Below, piece by piece: positions 36,895-47,637 of a DNA stretch of 64,000 nucleotides. The first letter of the stretch is position 1. The number at the start of each line of letters is the position of its first letter. The position numbers and the translations under genes were made by a program. The notes beneath the pieces are model-generated. The model was given only the letters and a program-made list of their open reading frames with translations. It was not told where the DNA came from and searched no databases. Origin of the DNA: Cacajao melanocephalus (Eukaryota > Chordata > Mammalia > Primates > Pitheciidae); assembly GCA_963573385.1 (NCBI GenBank), contig CAUYLG010039265.1, forward strand, positions 1-64,000, given 5' to 3'.

Positions 36895-39205
36895 TTGAGC
36901 TGCTCTGAAAAGGCTATATATTGCATGATTATATTTTTGTCACATTCTATAAAAAGCAAAACTTTGGAGATGCAAACAGACCAGTGGTTTCCCGGGATTT
37001 GGGAGGAAAGGAAGATTGAATAGATGGAGCACAGGGGATTTTTTTTACAGTAAGAAACTACTCTATATAACACCATAAAGGTGAATCCATGACACTACAT
37101 TTGTCAAAATCAATGGAATTTTATAGCACAAAGAATGTACCTTAATGTGTGGAAATTTAAACAAATATTTAGGAGGTCAGAGGATCCCAAGAAGGAATAT
37201 AGACTGTGGCAAAAGAATCTAACGTCACAAATATATGAAATTACCTCATTGAAGGAATTGGGGGATAAAGGTGCTGACCTAAGTAATTTTGAAAATGAGT
37301 AGAGACTGCAAAACTGAAGGCAAAAACAGTGGTATATAAGCACTGTACTCTGATCGATAGTTTTTTCCTAAAGGAGGTGTAGATAAACAATTCTGAAACA
37401 ATATATAATATATTGGAATTGAATGATTAAATAAGCAGATGATAGATGGCAGGAGGCAGGTTTCTCACTATTGGAGTGGAGGTTACAGTGAAGCAAGGAG
37501 AGTAGGCTAGAGTGGTCTATGTGGTGATATATTAGAGTTGAAGACATTAGTGTGAACTAATGTTTAGCTTAATATAGACATAGATGTATGCATATACAGC
37601 AATGTTATAGATACGTACGTATATGTACGTAAGTTAGCATTCACACATATATTCCTTGCTGTATCCATTGAAAGGGCCTAGAAATGACACCACAGCAACA
37701 GTGAACACATGTAGGACCCAGATCTTGGTTTCTAGTACCATTCTCCAGTACAAGCAACCATAGCTTCTTGAGGAAATGGCTGATTGTGGGGCTGGGGTGG
37801 GAAATACAGAAATACAGGAGCCTGAAGAATCTTGTAACTGCAAGAGTTAAGGAAGTATTAAAAAAAAAAACCTCCCATAATAATGGGGGTATGTCAAAAG
37901 GGCACGGGAGCCAACTGAACAAGTGCCTAAGGTCAAAGCTGGGACAATCTGAGCAAAATAAATAAAGGAGCATGGGATTATAACTGAAAGTATAAAATAA
38001 AAATCCATGAATCTATACTGGTATAAATAAATGATGGAAAAAATAAATGTGGAAAAAGACAAATCTATCACACAGAAAAATTTCAAATAATTTGTGTAGA
38101 TTCTCCACCCTCAAGGAAGTGGAGCATAATTTCCCACTCTTTGAATAGATCTGCACATAGTGACTTCCTTTTGAAGAGTACAGTAAAAAAAAGGGAGGAA
38201 TAAAAAGGAGTCACTTTACAATGAGGAAAATGGCAAATACTCCCTTAGCCAGATGATGAAGCGTCACATCAGTTGTGATAAATCATGTTGATATCATGCA
38301 TCCTTGATATGACATGATGAGAATGGCACTTTTTCTCTGTGGTCTTCCTCCTGAAAATCTATAACACGGGTCTAGCTATGAGAAAAACATCAGACAAATC
38401 ACAGCTGAGACCTTCTACAAGCTTGCCAGTCTTCTCCAAATAGCTGGCTTATCCTCCCCAAACTGGTTATCTAAAACAAGGAAAGCCTGAGGAACTGTCC
38501 CGGCCAGGAAGAGCCTAATGAAACATAATGACTAAATGTAACGTTGGCATCTTGGATGAGATCCTAAAACACGAAAGTGACATTAGGTAAAAATGAAGAA
38601 AATCTGAATAAAGTATGAATTTTAGTTAATAATAATGTGTCAATATTGGTTCATTAGTTGTGACAAATGTACCATACTAATATAAAATGTTAATAATAGG
38701 AGAAACTAGGTGCAGGATATATGGGAACTTTCTGTATTATCTTTGCCAATTTTTGTAAATCTAAAACTATTTATTTATCATGGGCCGAACTGTTCCCCAC
38801 CCCTGCCCTCAATGGTCATATGTTGAATTCCAAATCCCTGGTACCTCAGAATAAAACCATATTTGCATATAAGGGCTTTAAAGAGGTGATTAAGTTAAAA
38901 TGAGGCCATTAGGGTAGGGCACTAAGCCATTATGACTGGTGTCCTTAAAAGAAAGAAACACCAGGGGTCCCTGTGCACAGAGAGATGGCCATGTGAAGAG
39001 GGCAAGAAGGCAGCTGTCTGCAAGCCAAGGAAAGAGCCCCGAAGAACTCAGTGTTGCCAGGACCTTGCACTTGGGCTTCCAGACTCCAGAGCTCTGAGAA
39101 AATAAATGCCTGTTGTCTAAGCCATCCAATCTGTGGTATTTTGTTATGGCAGCTCCAGGAAACTAATATACTATTTCTAAAATAAAAGATTGTTTTTAAA
39201 AACAA
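36895..39205 (+). mobile_element. L1ME-type 3' region, holding an MLT1 LTR
   Basis: Old L1 3' UTR blocks in order: 'ccatgacactacatttgtca' and 'tatagcacaaagaatgtacc' near 37100, and near the end 'ttagttaataataatgtgtc', 'tgacaaatgtaccatactaa', 'atatgggaactttctgtatt', 'tttgtaaatctaaaactatt'. The tail resumes after the LTR as 'ctatttctaaaataaaag' (39171-39190). The middle (about 37350-38000) is poorly matched and may hold another element. Confidence 0.7.
38781..39170 (+). mobile_element. MLT1 solo LTR (ERVL-MaLR)
   Basis: Order 'tgggccgaactgttcccc', 'gtcatatgttgaattccaaa', 'actggtgtccttaaaagaaa', 'ggccatgtgaagagggcaag', 'gagaaaataaatgcctgttg', 'taagccatccaatctgtggt' and end 'ggaaactaatata' is the MLT1 LTR in sense orientation. 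About 390 bases. An AATAAA signal lies at about 39102. The opposite-strand frames at 38890-39229 are shadows. Confidence 0.88.
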
Positions 39206-39214
39206 CATTGGCAT

Positions 39215-39755
39215 TCTTTCTGTTCCCAACCCAGAGCTTTTGCCTGGAACTCTTCTTGTAATTCAGATTTTAGCTTAATATCAACAGAAAGGAGTATTCT
39301 CTGGCTACACAGTTCTCTACTGTAGTACCCTATTTACTTCTCTGAGCGAGGCTGACCACCAGTGGTTTTCTTTTAATTGTTTGTTTTTTCATGTAATTAA
39401 GGGGTCTGGTATGGGGAGAGGGGTTCATAAGAGGAGGGCGATGGAAAGGGCTAAGGTTGGAGCAGTTATGTAAAGGGTTATGGTAGATGTTGAGGTCATA
39501 AAGGTTCTTTGTGAAAAGTTTCATTACGTTAGCGAATGATTGAAGTACTCAGTAGGGGCCTACAATGTCAGGTCCTTTGTGTAGTTGTGTGTAGCCTAAG
39601 ATTTTTCGTTCAATGAGTGTTAGAACAAATACGAGCTCCTTGAGAGGAGGAACCGTGGCTGTCATATTCGCTGCTGAATCCCTAGCACCGAATGCTGCCA
39701 TCCAGTGCTGACTACATAGTAAACACTTAGTGGATATTTACTGAATAGACAATGA
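39215..39755 (+). mobile_element. L2 3' end, split by mitochondrial DNA
   Basis: The left piece (39215-39393) carries 'agcttttgcctggaactctt', an equivalent of the L2 'tgcctggaacgctcttcccc' block. The right piece (39622-39755) carries 'agctccttgagaggaggaac', 'tattcgctgctgaatcccta' and 'agtaaacacttagtggatat'. They are contiguous in L2 order once the ND1 segment is removed. Confidence 0.82.
39394..39622 (-). pseudogene. MT-ND1: Nuclear mitochondrial segment (NUMT) of ND1
   Basis: Read on the minus strand with the vertebrate mitochondrial code it gives ND1 sequence: ERKILGY, then KG-PD-IVGPY, then F-AN-VMKLFTK, then TSTMTLYMTAPTLALSIALL, then LWTPLPMP. It covers about residues 20-96 of the 318-residue NADH dehydrogenase subunit 1. 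In-frame TGA is Trp and ATA is Met only in the mitochondrial code. Two single-base deletions shift the frame near the equivalent of residues 58-63. Roughly a quarter of bases differ from human ND1 as I remember it, so the transfer is old. In nuclear code it gives only a short spurious frame (39330-39524). Confidence 0.93.
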
Positions 39756-39759
39756 ATCC

Positions 39760-40475
39760 CCCAGGAGTCTGGTGACTCTTGATTTGGATGACTGACTTAC
39801 CTCTATCATTAATCTAAAAGCACCTTTATGAGTCTTCCTAAGTTAACCGGGATTTAGAGGATGAGCAGACTCTAATCAGGGTAGCCCAAGGCATTAGATT
39901 TTTGATATGTTTGCAACTCCATGTAAAGAAGTAAATCAGCCTGGGTCTAAACCAGGAATGGAGGCCAGGGAGATGATGTCTTAGCTAGAACTCTCACAAA
40001 GCTTCAGAGACTGGGGGAAAAATATCAAGTCAAAAGAAGGCCACAGTGATAGCCAAAAGGAGGTGTGCATGCAGAGGGTTGGGGCAGGGAATTTCTCTCA
40101 GGAATCAGGGTGGAGGGTGACAGCTGATTCTCAGAGTGGACCCAGTCTTTGTTGTCTGTGGGTATTGAGGTTGTAAAGCCAAAAGGATCCTTCCAGATGA
40201 GGTAAGGGATCCCAGAAGCCAGGCCTCAGCCCTAAGATAAAGAGGCTTGTCGGAATGGGGCCTCCTGACAGCTAGCTGGCGTCAGGGCTGGGCTCGACCT
40301 CTGAAACGCCCAGATCCCAGAAGCTCTGCGGCAGACCAGCCAAACAGATAGTAGGATAGCCCAGGGAGAAAATAGCTCAGTGCTCAGGCAAGCCCTGAGA
40401 CTGTCCATACCCACCCAGCCCTGGGTGAGACAATGGGAGACTCCTACTTACTACTGGCAGTTGTACCAGAGAACC
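39760..40475. other. Repeat-poor sequence
   Basis: About 700 bases of moderate GC without a repeat I recognise. The minus-strand frame at 40232-40414 (60 codons) is unsupported. Confidence 0.5.
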
Positions 40476-40477
40476 AC

Positions 40478-40875
40478 TGCCTTAGTCCATTTTGTGCTGC
40501 TATAACAACATACCTGGGACTGGGTAATTTATTAAGAACAGAAATTTATTTTCTCGCAGTTCTGGAGGCTGGGAAGTCCAAGATCACAGCAGCAGCAGTT
40601 TCAGATGCCTGGGGAGGGTGACTTTCTGCCTCCAAGATGGTAACTTGATGCCACATCCTCTAAAGGGGAGGAACACTGTGTCCTCACATGGCAGAAGGGT
40701 AGAAGATCAAGCTAACTGAACACTGTGGAAGCCTCTTTTATAAGGGCTTTACTGCTATGCATGAGGAAGTAGCCTTCAAGGCCTAATTACCTCTTAAAGG
40801 CCTCGTTACCTCTTAATACGGTCACATTGGTTGGCAACACCAGAATTGTTGAGGGAACACATTCAAACCGTAGCA
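40478..40875 (-). mobile_element. MLT1A-type solo LTR
   Basis: Reversed LTR: 'tgccttagtccattttgtgc' at the left, then 'acctgggactgggtaattta', 'cagttctggaggctgggaag', 'ggcctaattacctcttaaag', ending 'caaaccgtagca'. Flanks 'accac' (40473-40477) and 'atcac' (40876-40880) are compatible with a 5-bp target-site duplication with one mismatch. About 400 bases, close to the MLT1A length. Confidence 0.9.
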
Positions 40876-40880
40876 ATCAC

Positions 40881-41212
40881 TAACTAATCCAACTGTCAGT
40901 GGCTGGGCCTGGATAGAGCTAAAGAAGCAACTAGGGAGCCTATGTGGACAGTATAGAATGAGCTCAGCAGACAGGGGCAAATGGGGGTGGGAGGCAGTGG
41001 TCTCTACCGAGGGATGGGTGGACAAGCTCTACCTCCAAGCAGAAAAATGTGAGAAGGCAGGTTTAAATGAATGCCACGTAAAAGAGCAACCGAGGGAGCT
41101 ATGAGCCATGTGAGTCTAGACTCATTTCTAGTATTTTGAAGAGAAAGGCAACTTAGACCGAAATGTTTAAAATTTTATTTACAGGATCTGTGGTCTCAGA
41201 TGATTCTAATCC
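40881..41212. other. No recognised gene or repeat
   Basis: The short minus-strand frame at 40822-41025 overlaps the LTR end and is unsupported. Confidence 0.45.
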
Positions 41213-41214
41213 TT

Positions 41215-41355
41215 AGTTCTCTCCCCTTTAAAATGGAAGTAAAAATACTTCTCTTGCAGGGCTGGTGAAAGGTTTGTAGATAATGCAGGTAAAACACCTA
41301 ATACAGAGCCGGACACATACAAGATGCTTCCTAAGTACTGGCTGATACTATGATT
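41215..41355 (+). repeat. MIR SINE
   Basis: Sense-order MIR 3' half: 'tctcccctttaaaatggaag', 'taatgcaggtaaaacaccta', 'gagccggacacatacaagat', 'taagtactggctgatactat'. Confidence 0.85.
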
Positions 41356-41359
41356 TGCT

Positions 41360-42170
41360 AGTACCACGTGAGCAGGCTTGTTGCTCTGCTCTGTCAGTTT
41401 CTCTGAGGTAACTAGTCACAGAGCTCCTGGAAAGTGAAACGAGGGTATGTACTTGTTTCCGTGCCATCTGGAAATGGAGAAGTGGCAAATCCGCTTCCTG
41501 CTTTATAGCCAGTCCTGTGAGGAGGCCAGCTGGGCAGGCTGACTGACAAGGTCTCTGGGGAGATGTCTTTCATGGGAGGGCCAAAGAGGGCCACCGAGAC
41601 AGATGGGGGATGGGGGACAAAGAGACCCAAGGCTCTTTGATAACCAACCAGGGCCCAGATTGGAGCCCCTGGAGGAAGAGAATGTTGCAAATGCCTAGTG
41701 CAGTTGTGTGCTCTCCTCTTTTCTTTTCTTTTTTTTTTTTTTGATGCGGTTGATGCTGGGAAGTCATGGGAGGCGTTTGGAAGACATAATGAGGGTCAAC
41801 TGCCCCTTACCCAGGAGGAGAAAGAGCAGAGAGGCCATCCTCTGCCACTCATTTTTAAAGCATTTGTAGATCTTCATTTTTGCAGGACTTTCCTTTCAGA
41901 GAGAAGTGGCACCTGAGACCACTTGCCACCTGTTGAGGCTCTTCTGTGCTCACTCTAACGGGCCACCTGGAGAGGTCTTATCTAATGGGATCTGGGCCTT
42001 GGGATAGGTCTGCAGCCAGAGTTGGTGCTGAATCCTCCTCTCCTTGGAGAGCCAGGAGTGCCATGCATCTCCACTTTAGCTCATTACCTTTGTGGCTGAA
42101 ATCAAAAGGGAGACTTTGGTCCAAAGACTTTTTTGTGTGGTCTTCTTGGATTCCATTTTTCACATCTGCT
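41360..42170. other. Repeat-poor sequence with a T-run
   Basis: About 800 bases; a T-run at 41728-41742 interrupts otherwise unassigned DNA. Overlapping frames at 41412-41916 on both strands show no domain. Confidence 0.45.
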
Positions 42171-42171
42171 T

Positions 42172-42370
42172 TTGAGTCAAGTAGAAGGAGCACAGGCCTG
42201 AGGGATGGAGTGAATTCTAATCCCAGCTCTCAAACTGACCAGCTGGGTCCTGGAAACAAGACTGCGGACCTCAGTGTGTACCACTTCCCTTCCCATCAGT
42301 AAGGTGGGAGGGTCCATTGTGATACATTCTGCGGTCCCTTTTAGCTTAGGTGTTCTCTGATTCTGTGATG
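42172..42370 (+). repeat. MIR SINE, near full length
   Basis: Begins 'caagtagaaggagcacaggc' and 'tctaatcccagctctcaaac' (tRNA-related head and core) and reaches 'cccatcagtaaggtggg' and beyond. Diverged but in complete MIR order. Confidence 0.8.
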
Positions 42371-42419
42371 AATTTCCTGTAATTTATTCGTAGGAACAGA
42401 AAAGAGCATAGAACATCCT

Positions 42420-42716
42420 TTTTTTTTTTTTTTTTTTTTGGATAAAGAGTTTCACTCTGTCACTCAGCCTGGAGTGCAGTGCTGCGGTTTCGGCTCACTG
42501 CAGCCTCCACCTCCTGGGTTCCAGCGATTCTCCTGCCTCAGCCTCAAGTAGCTGGGATTACAGGCATGTGCCACCACACCCAGTTAATTTTTGTATTTTT
42601 AGTAGAGATGGGTTTTACCATGTTGGCTGGGCTGGTCTCGAACTCTTACCTCAGGGGATCCACCTGCCTTGGCCTCCCAAAGTGCTGGGATTACAGGCAG
42701 GAGCCACCACTCCCAG
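42420..42716 (-). mobile_element. Alu
   Basis: A full Alu in minus orientation with a 20-base T tail (42420-42439). The frames at 42479-42805 and 42568-42783 are Alu antisense artefacts. No convincing target-site duplication seen. Confidence 0.93.
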
Positions 42717-42853
42717 CCCTGACTGCGTTTTTAAACAGCGCAACTTGCAGAGCTCCACTCTTCCACTCCTTAGTCTTATGTGAAGGCACACTTGGACTGA
42801 AATAGTGGTCGTTTTATCATAATTTGGGGATCTCTATCAAAGATGATTTAGGC

Positions 42854-43397
42854 CAGAGTTTCTCGCCCTCGGCACTATCGGCATTTTAAGTTAGATTCGT
42901 CTCTGCGGCGGGGTCTGTCCTGCGTACTCTGGGATGTTCAGCAGTATGCCCAGTGCCATAGTTCATTTGGGCTGCTATGACAAAATAGAGAAATTTATTT
43001 CTCACGGTTCTGGAGGCTGAGAAGTCCAAGATCAAGATTCAGTGTCTGGTGAGGACATGTTTCCTGGTTCATAGATGGTGCCTTCTTGCTGTGTCTCTCC
43101 TGGTGGAAGGGCCAAAGCAGCTCGCAGGGAACTCTTCTAAGGGCACTAATCCTATTCATGAGACTCTGCCCTGTGACCTAATTACCTTCCTAAAAGCCCC
43201 ACCTTCTAATAGAGCACAATGATGATTAGGTTTAACATATGAATTTTGGGGGAATACAGCCTTCAGACCATAGTACGAGACCTCTGTTTACTGGATGTGA
43301 CACCCTCTTCTCCCCACAGTTGTGAAAACTAAAGTATCTCCAGACATTGCCTGATGTGCCCTGGAGGGAATAAAATCACCGTAGTTGAGAACCACTG
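42854..43397 (-). mobile_element. MER20 hAT-Charlie element, split by an MLT1 LTR
   Basis: Left terminus 'cagagtttctcgccctcgg' at 42854 and right terminus 'gtagttgagaaccactg' ending 43397 are the hAT inverted repeats. Inside are 'ggatgttcagcagtatgccc' and 'tctccagacattgcctgatg'. The 8-bp flanks 'atttaggc' (42846-42853) and 'atttagtt' (43398-43405) share six positions, as expected for hAT target duplication. Without the LTR the element is ~220 bp, the MER20 length. Confidence 0.93.
42954..43275 (-). mobile_element. MLT1 solo LTR nested in MER20
   Basis: Reversed LTR: 'tgccatagttcatttgggct', 'atttatttctcacggttctg', 'tgtctggtgaggacatgttt', 'tgacctaattaccttcctaa', ending 'cagaccatagta'. About 320 bases with internal deletions relative to MLT1A/B. 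MER20 sequence continues on both sides. Confidence 0.9.
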
Positions 43398-43405
43398 ATT
43401 TAGTT

Positions 43406-44465
43406 TTAATTTAGGGTATATATTTAAAAGGCAGAAAAATAAATATAGAATCAAACTTAATTAAGAAAATGCCTCTAAAAATACTGAATTTTAAAAGAGG
43501 TAATGGTAAAATTTGAATTTGTGGAAATGTAGGACTTGCCTTTAAAGCTCATATCTATGTACTACTAACCACATACAGCTTCTCAACTGGACTTGAGATT
43601 TCTTCAATCAGGAAAGAAGATCATCCACCTTTTTTTTTTTCTGAAGATATCACCTGTGATTCTAAATAATATTGGATGACTGGATGTTAATGTACTATGC
43701 CTTCATAATTTCTGAAGAAATGTATGAATAAGATATTAACCTCACATAAATAGTATTTTCTTGCTGTGGTTCTAGTAAAGTCTTAACATCTGCACAGATT
43801 GGTGAAGACTTCATCACATTCCCTCTTTCCTTTCCATTTCCAATATGCTTATTACACCAAGGCTGATGTTAAAAAGATTTCTTGTCATCTGCCTTGATTA
43901 CTGTTTTGGCGGAGGAGAAAACATAACGAAGAGAAGAAAAAGAAAAAAAAAACAGAAGAACAGGATCTGTCTTTCCTGTATTCTGTGTTCCTGAGAGCTG
44001 ATAGAGAACAAATTGTGAAATGTGGGAGGCTTTGCCCAGCGTTCAGGCTGAAGTTGCCTTAAAAGGAAAGTATGGCACGCTATACGTTTCCCACTTCCTT
44101 CTTTTTTAGTTTCCTTTTAGCCATTCTCAGAATTGTCATCTGGAAGAAAATAGCAATCAATTATGTTTGGAAACAACTGAAGTTCACTGACTGATATTTG
44201 TTTACAAAACTATGCATCATTTGATTTTCAGGACCTTTTGAGTTCCTCTTTTGCCCTTGAACCTTCTCCTAATTCCCATGGTGAATATGTTTCCTTTAAT
44301 CCAGGCCTGAATACTGAGATAGTTAGCAGCCCCTGGTTGTTATTTCTTGCTGAAGTTGCTCCTAGTCCGCTTCTTTTTTCTTCTCATCGCCTTCCTTTAG
44401 TTCAAGTTTTCATAACCTCTATGACCTCCTCTTTGCAGTTCAAACTATGAGGTTAATAATCTCAC
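43406..44465. other. No recognised gene or repeat
   Basis: About 1 kb of AT-rich DNA with a T-run at 43630 and an A-rich patch at 43937-43965. The frame at 44238-44450 (70 codons) has no recognised domain. Confidence 0.5.
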
Positions 44466-44469
44466 ACGC

Positions 44470-45190
44470 TTTTCGTTATATTCATGCCTTCATTCACTGG
44501 ACAAATAGTTCCTAGGCCCCTATTCTAGGCTAGACACTGTTCTAGGCTCGGGAAATACTGCAGTGAATAAAGCAGACGAAACCCCCCATTCTTCATGGAG
44601 TTTACACTCTACCCAAGGGAGGAGGGCAGTGGGTAAAGACATTTTACAAAGTAAATAAATCATATTACATGGTAGAATATGGTAGATGTAATGAAAAAAG
44701 TAGAGCAGGGAAGGCAGGTAAAGAGGTATATGGGGTGTGAGTGTGTGCATGCGTGTGTGCATGTGTGTGTGTGTGCATGTGTTCATGAGTGTGCATGTGT
44801 TCATGAGTGTAAGTCTGTGTGTCTGTGTGTATGGAAAGGGTAGGGTGCAATTTTAGATATGGTGATAGGGAAGGCTTCACTGAGAAAGTGACATTTGAGC
44901 AATTACATGAAGGAGTAGCCAAACGTGGACATACCTGAGGGAAGAGCAGTCCAGGCAGAGGAAACGCATGTGAAAATGCTTGCAGCGTGCCTGGTGTATG
45001 AGGAAGAGCCTGTGGAGGCTGGTGTGGGAGAGGAGGAGGTAAGGTGAGAGCTGTTGGGGGTGGAAGGAGCAGACGCTGCAGAGCCTTGCAGGCCCTTGCA
45101 AGGACTTTGGCTCTATCTGAGACAGATGGGATGCCGCTGGATGGTTCTGAGAACGGAATGGTGTGATCTGACTTGCAGGTTAATAGGATC
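44470..45190 (-). mobile_element. L2 LINE 3' region, minus strand
   Basis: Reversed L2 3' end in long continuous order: 'tctaggctagacactgttct', 'aaatactgcagtgaataaag', 'ggcttcactgagaaagtgac', 'gaggaagagcctgtggaggc', 'aggcccttgcaaggactttg', 'ggtgtgatctgacttgcagg'. It is interrupted by a TG-rich expansion at 44735-44835. The frames at 44520-45192 are shadows. Confidence 0.85.
44735..44835. repeat. Irregular TG-rich repeat
   Basis: Mixed GTGTGC/ATGTG/TGAGTG units, including a repeated 'gcatgtgttcatgagtgt' (about 44775 and 44793), inside the L2. Confidence 0.9.
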
Positions 45191-45194
45191 ATGT

Positions 45195-45830
45195 CACCAA
45201 GTCGTCATATCACTTCCCCTACTTCAACCCCCCACTTGACAACATCTAATCCCTTTATCCACAGAGACAAATACAAACTCATCTTCCCTGCCCCAGTCAA
45301 GAATTTTTCCAGTCACCCTGCACAAGCCCTCTGCACTCTCAATAAACAGTAGCCCCCCTGACCCCCTCACATTCTATCCATCCTTCAAGTCCAAGCTGAA
45401 GTTTCTTTTTCCAGAAAACCGTTGCCACCTCAAAATTAATCTCTCTCTTCTCTGACCTCCTATCATATTGATTATTTATCAATAAATATAATATATGTAC
45501 TTGACCATATATTATCTGGACTTGACCATGTATTATCTTGGGTTGTTTTCTAAGCAGCCATTAAAAGGTTTATAGAACTTGAGACCTAGAAAGTTCTCAG
45601 AAATCATATCTCTTCTGACTCCTTCCTTTTGCAAATGAGGAAATAGGAGCCCGACAATGTTTAGGATATTGCCAGATTCACTCAGCTAGTTGTTTAATGT
45701 GTACATAGCCTTTCTCAGTGAAATTATAAGTTTATTAAGGCATGATATGCCTTATACTTCTCCAGAATCTCCTGTAATAGTAGTTAATGTAATACTCATG
45801 TAACAGATGCTTATTCAGTTCAATTAAATG
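45195..45830 (+). mobile_element. L2 LINE 3' region, plus strand
   Basis: Sense L2: 'catgtcaccaagtcgtcata', 'accccctcacattctatcca', 'caagctgaagtttctttttc', 'cttctctgacctcctatcat', with a degraded 3' end to about 45830. It starts where the minus-strand L2 stops. A MIR-like SINE lies inside (45560-45700). Confidence 0.75.
45560..45700 (-). repeat. MIR-like SINE
   Basis: Shows 'gcaaatgaggaaataggagc' and 'ccagattcactcagctag', equivalent to the MIR/CORE 'cagatgaggaaactgaggcc...ggtcacacagctag' stretch. It could also be an L3/CR1 end that shares this region. Confidence 0.6.
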
Positions 45831-45831
45831 T

Positions 45832-47636
45832 AAAAATAAATTGATTTTTAGTTGGTTTGGTTTTAAAGGCACATATAGGCCTTTAATTAACCACATTTTC
45901 AATTAATAGATGTTCTAGATGCAAAAATCTATGTAAAATACTTGTAATGTAATTTGGCTTTGGATGTTAGGAATTTGCCTGTGAATGTAGTTAGATGGGA
46001 GAATGAGAAATTTTGCCTTTCTCGGAGGCTTTTGTTCTGATGTAATGGTGAAAGGTAATTCTGTTGTCTCTGCATGACACACCTATTTTTGTTGCTCCAG
46101 CAAGATTTATCAAAGCAGTTTGTATTGAAAGCAAATGGTTTTTACCATTCTTTGTCTACAAGGGATGGACCAACATGGCAGTGTCCATCTAAGCTGTTTT
46201 TTGTTTTGTTTTGTTTTGAGAATTAGTGGTTTTGATTACAGGTGTGAACTTGTGGTATTCACAGATGTTGGTGGTCTGTCAGGACTATTTCAGGACACCT
46301 AATTAATCCTTTGACCAAGAAATATCCCGACTGGGGCCTGACTTGAACATACAGCTCTCCGTGGGGGTGATGCCAAGGCTCTGTCTAGTAATAACTGCTC
46401 AATGAAACAAGGAGGTTTCCAAGAGTCTGTGGTCCAGAACCTACACTCATCACACTTAACCTTTACGACGTAGACCTGCCCAAACAAATCAATAATGGCC
46501 TTCTAGTGTTTTAATCTTCGCCGATAAATTCAGCGCTGTTTTGAGTTTGGCCTGTATGTGACCAAAACAATGGACTGAAGTAGGGAAAGCAAATTCAGCC
46601 TGCCCTTGCTATTCATGCGCTGCTACCAAAACAAAGCTCCCAAGGTTTGAAATGACTTGTTGGAGAAATCCTGCTGGTTTTAGAGAACTCTTTTAATGCC
46701 CAATGTTAGGAGCCCATGGTCTGGCCTATGACTAAGTCAGTTAACTTAGTTGACCATAGCGTGATTACATAATGCTAAGAAGAAGGATGAAACACCTGAA
46801 TGAGCCAAGTAGCTTGATTTATGGCTACACAGTGGATTCTTACGCTTAAGCAGTCATCCAACAGCTGAATATCAGTGGTCACAAATCCAAGACAAAATGT
46901 AAATGGCTCAATGAACTCATCAGAAACACAGTCTCACTGAAAGAGAATCCGGGTAGTATATTCATCTGAAAGAGAAAATGAAATACCTGGTATTTTTGGT
47001 GCATATTCTAGGTAAAGTATTCTGTGTCATCTTTTGTTTATAAGTGTATAGTTCTCTAACTAATCTAAATGATTGTTATTATTTTCTCCTTTCAAATTAC
47101 CAAACCTTCATACATTTATTTTCATACTTAAGATATAGATAATTCCTCTTTGCAAATTGTCTTCAGAATTATTTTCACCGTATACTTCTGTGAGTTTAAA
47201 TAAATGTGTATATTTGTATAATCAGCATCACAATTGTGATAGGGAACACTGCCATCTTCCCAAAATCTTCTCTCGTTTTAGCATACTTTTACTATTACTG
47301 TTACTTGGTGGCACTTATTTTAGTGGTTTTGACTTTTGTAGGAAGTAAAAAACGGCGTAAGGAGCCAAGTCTAGTGGCTAAGGTGGTTGTTGATCACATG
47401 GAGTGATGCATCTCTGAATCAAAAACAAAATTTAACTACAAAATCATGGGCTCTGTTTTCTGATTCTGTAAACTGGTTCTGATGGTCATTTCAAAGTTGA
47501 ACTTCAAAAACATTTTGAGCAAAGGGTTGGATACATTTTTATGATAAACCTTGGAAATGTTGCCCAGTGTGGCTACCACTATGAAGGGCAAGATTTATTT
47601 CGTTTCTTAATGGATACCTGGTACTTGCAGACTTAA
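45832..47636. other. Repeat-poor stretch of ~1.8 kb
   Basis: Only a GTTTT run (46201-46218) stands out. Frames at 46299-46487 (minus) and 47157-47406 (plus) are short and without domains. A ~34-base palindrome lies at 46726-46759. Confidence 0.5.
46726..46759. other. Imperfect palindrome around TGACTAAGTCA
   Basis: Outer arms 'ctatg' (46726-46730) and 'catag' (46755-46759) and inner arms 'actaagt' (46731-46737) and 'acttagt' (46744-46750) are inverted, with 'cagtta' in the centre. 'tgactaagtca' inside resembles an extended AP-1/bZIP-type site. Function is unproven. Confidence 0.45.
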
Positions 47637-47637
47637 C

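Noticed and set aside
37605..37632. ACGT-rich palindromic stretch (tacgtacgtatatgtacgta)
   Set aside because: Short alternating sequence in old L1 debris; more likely simple-sequence drift than a binding site.
39330..39524. 64-codon minus-strand frame beginning MKLFTK as a nuclear small protein
   Set aside because: It is the ND1 insert read in the wrong frame after a single-base deletion.
44665..45192. 175-codon minus-strand frame rich in Pro, His and Thr
   Set aside because: It lies on an L2 remnant plus a TG-rich repeat; the His/Thr stretch is just the repeat translated.
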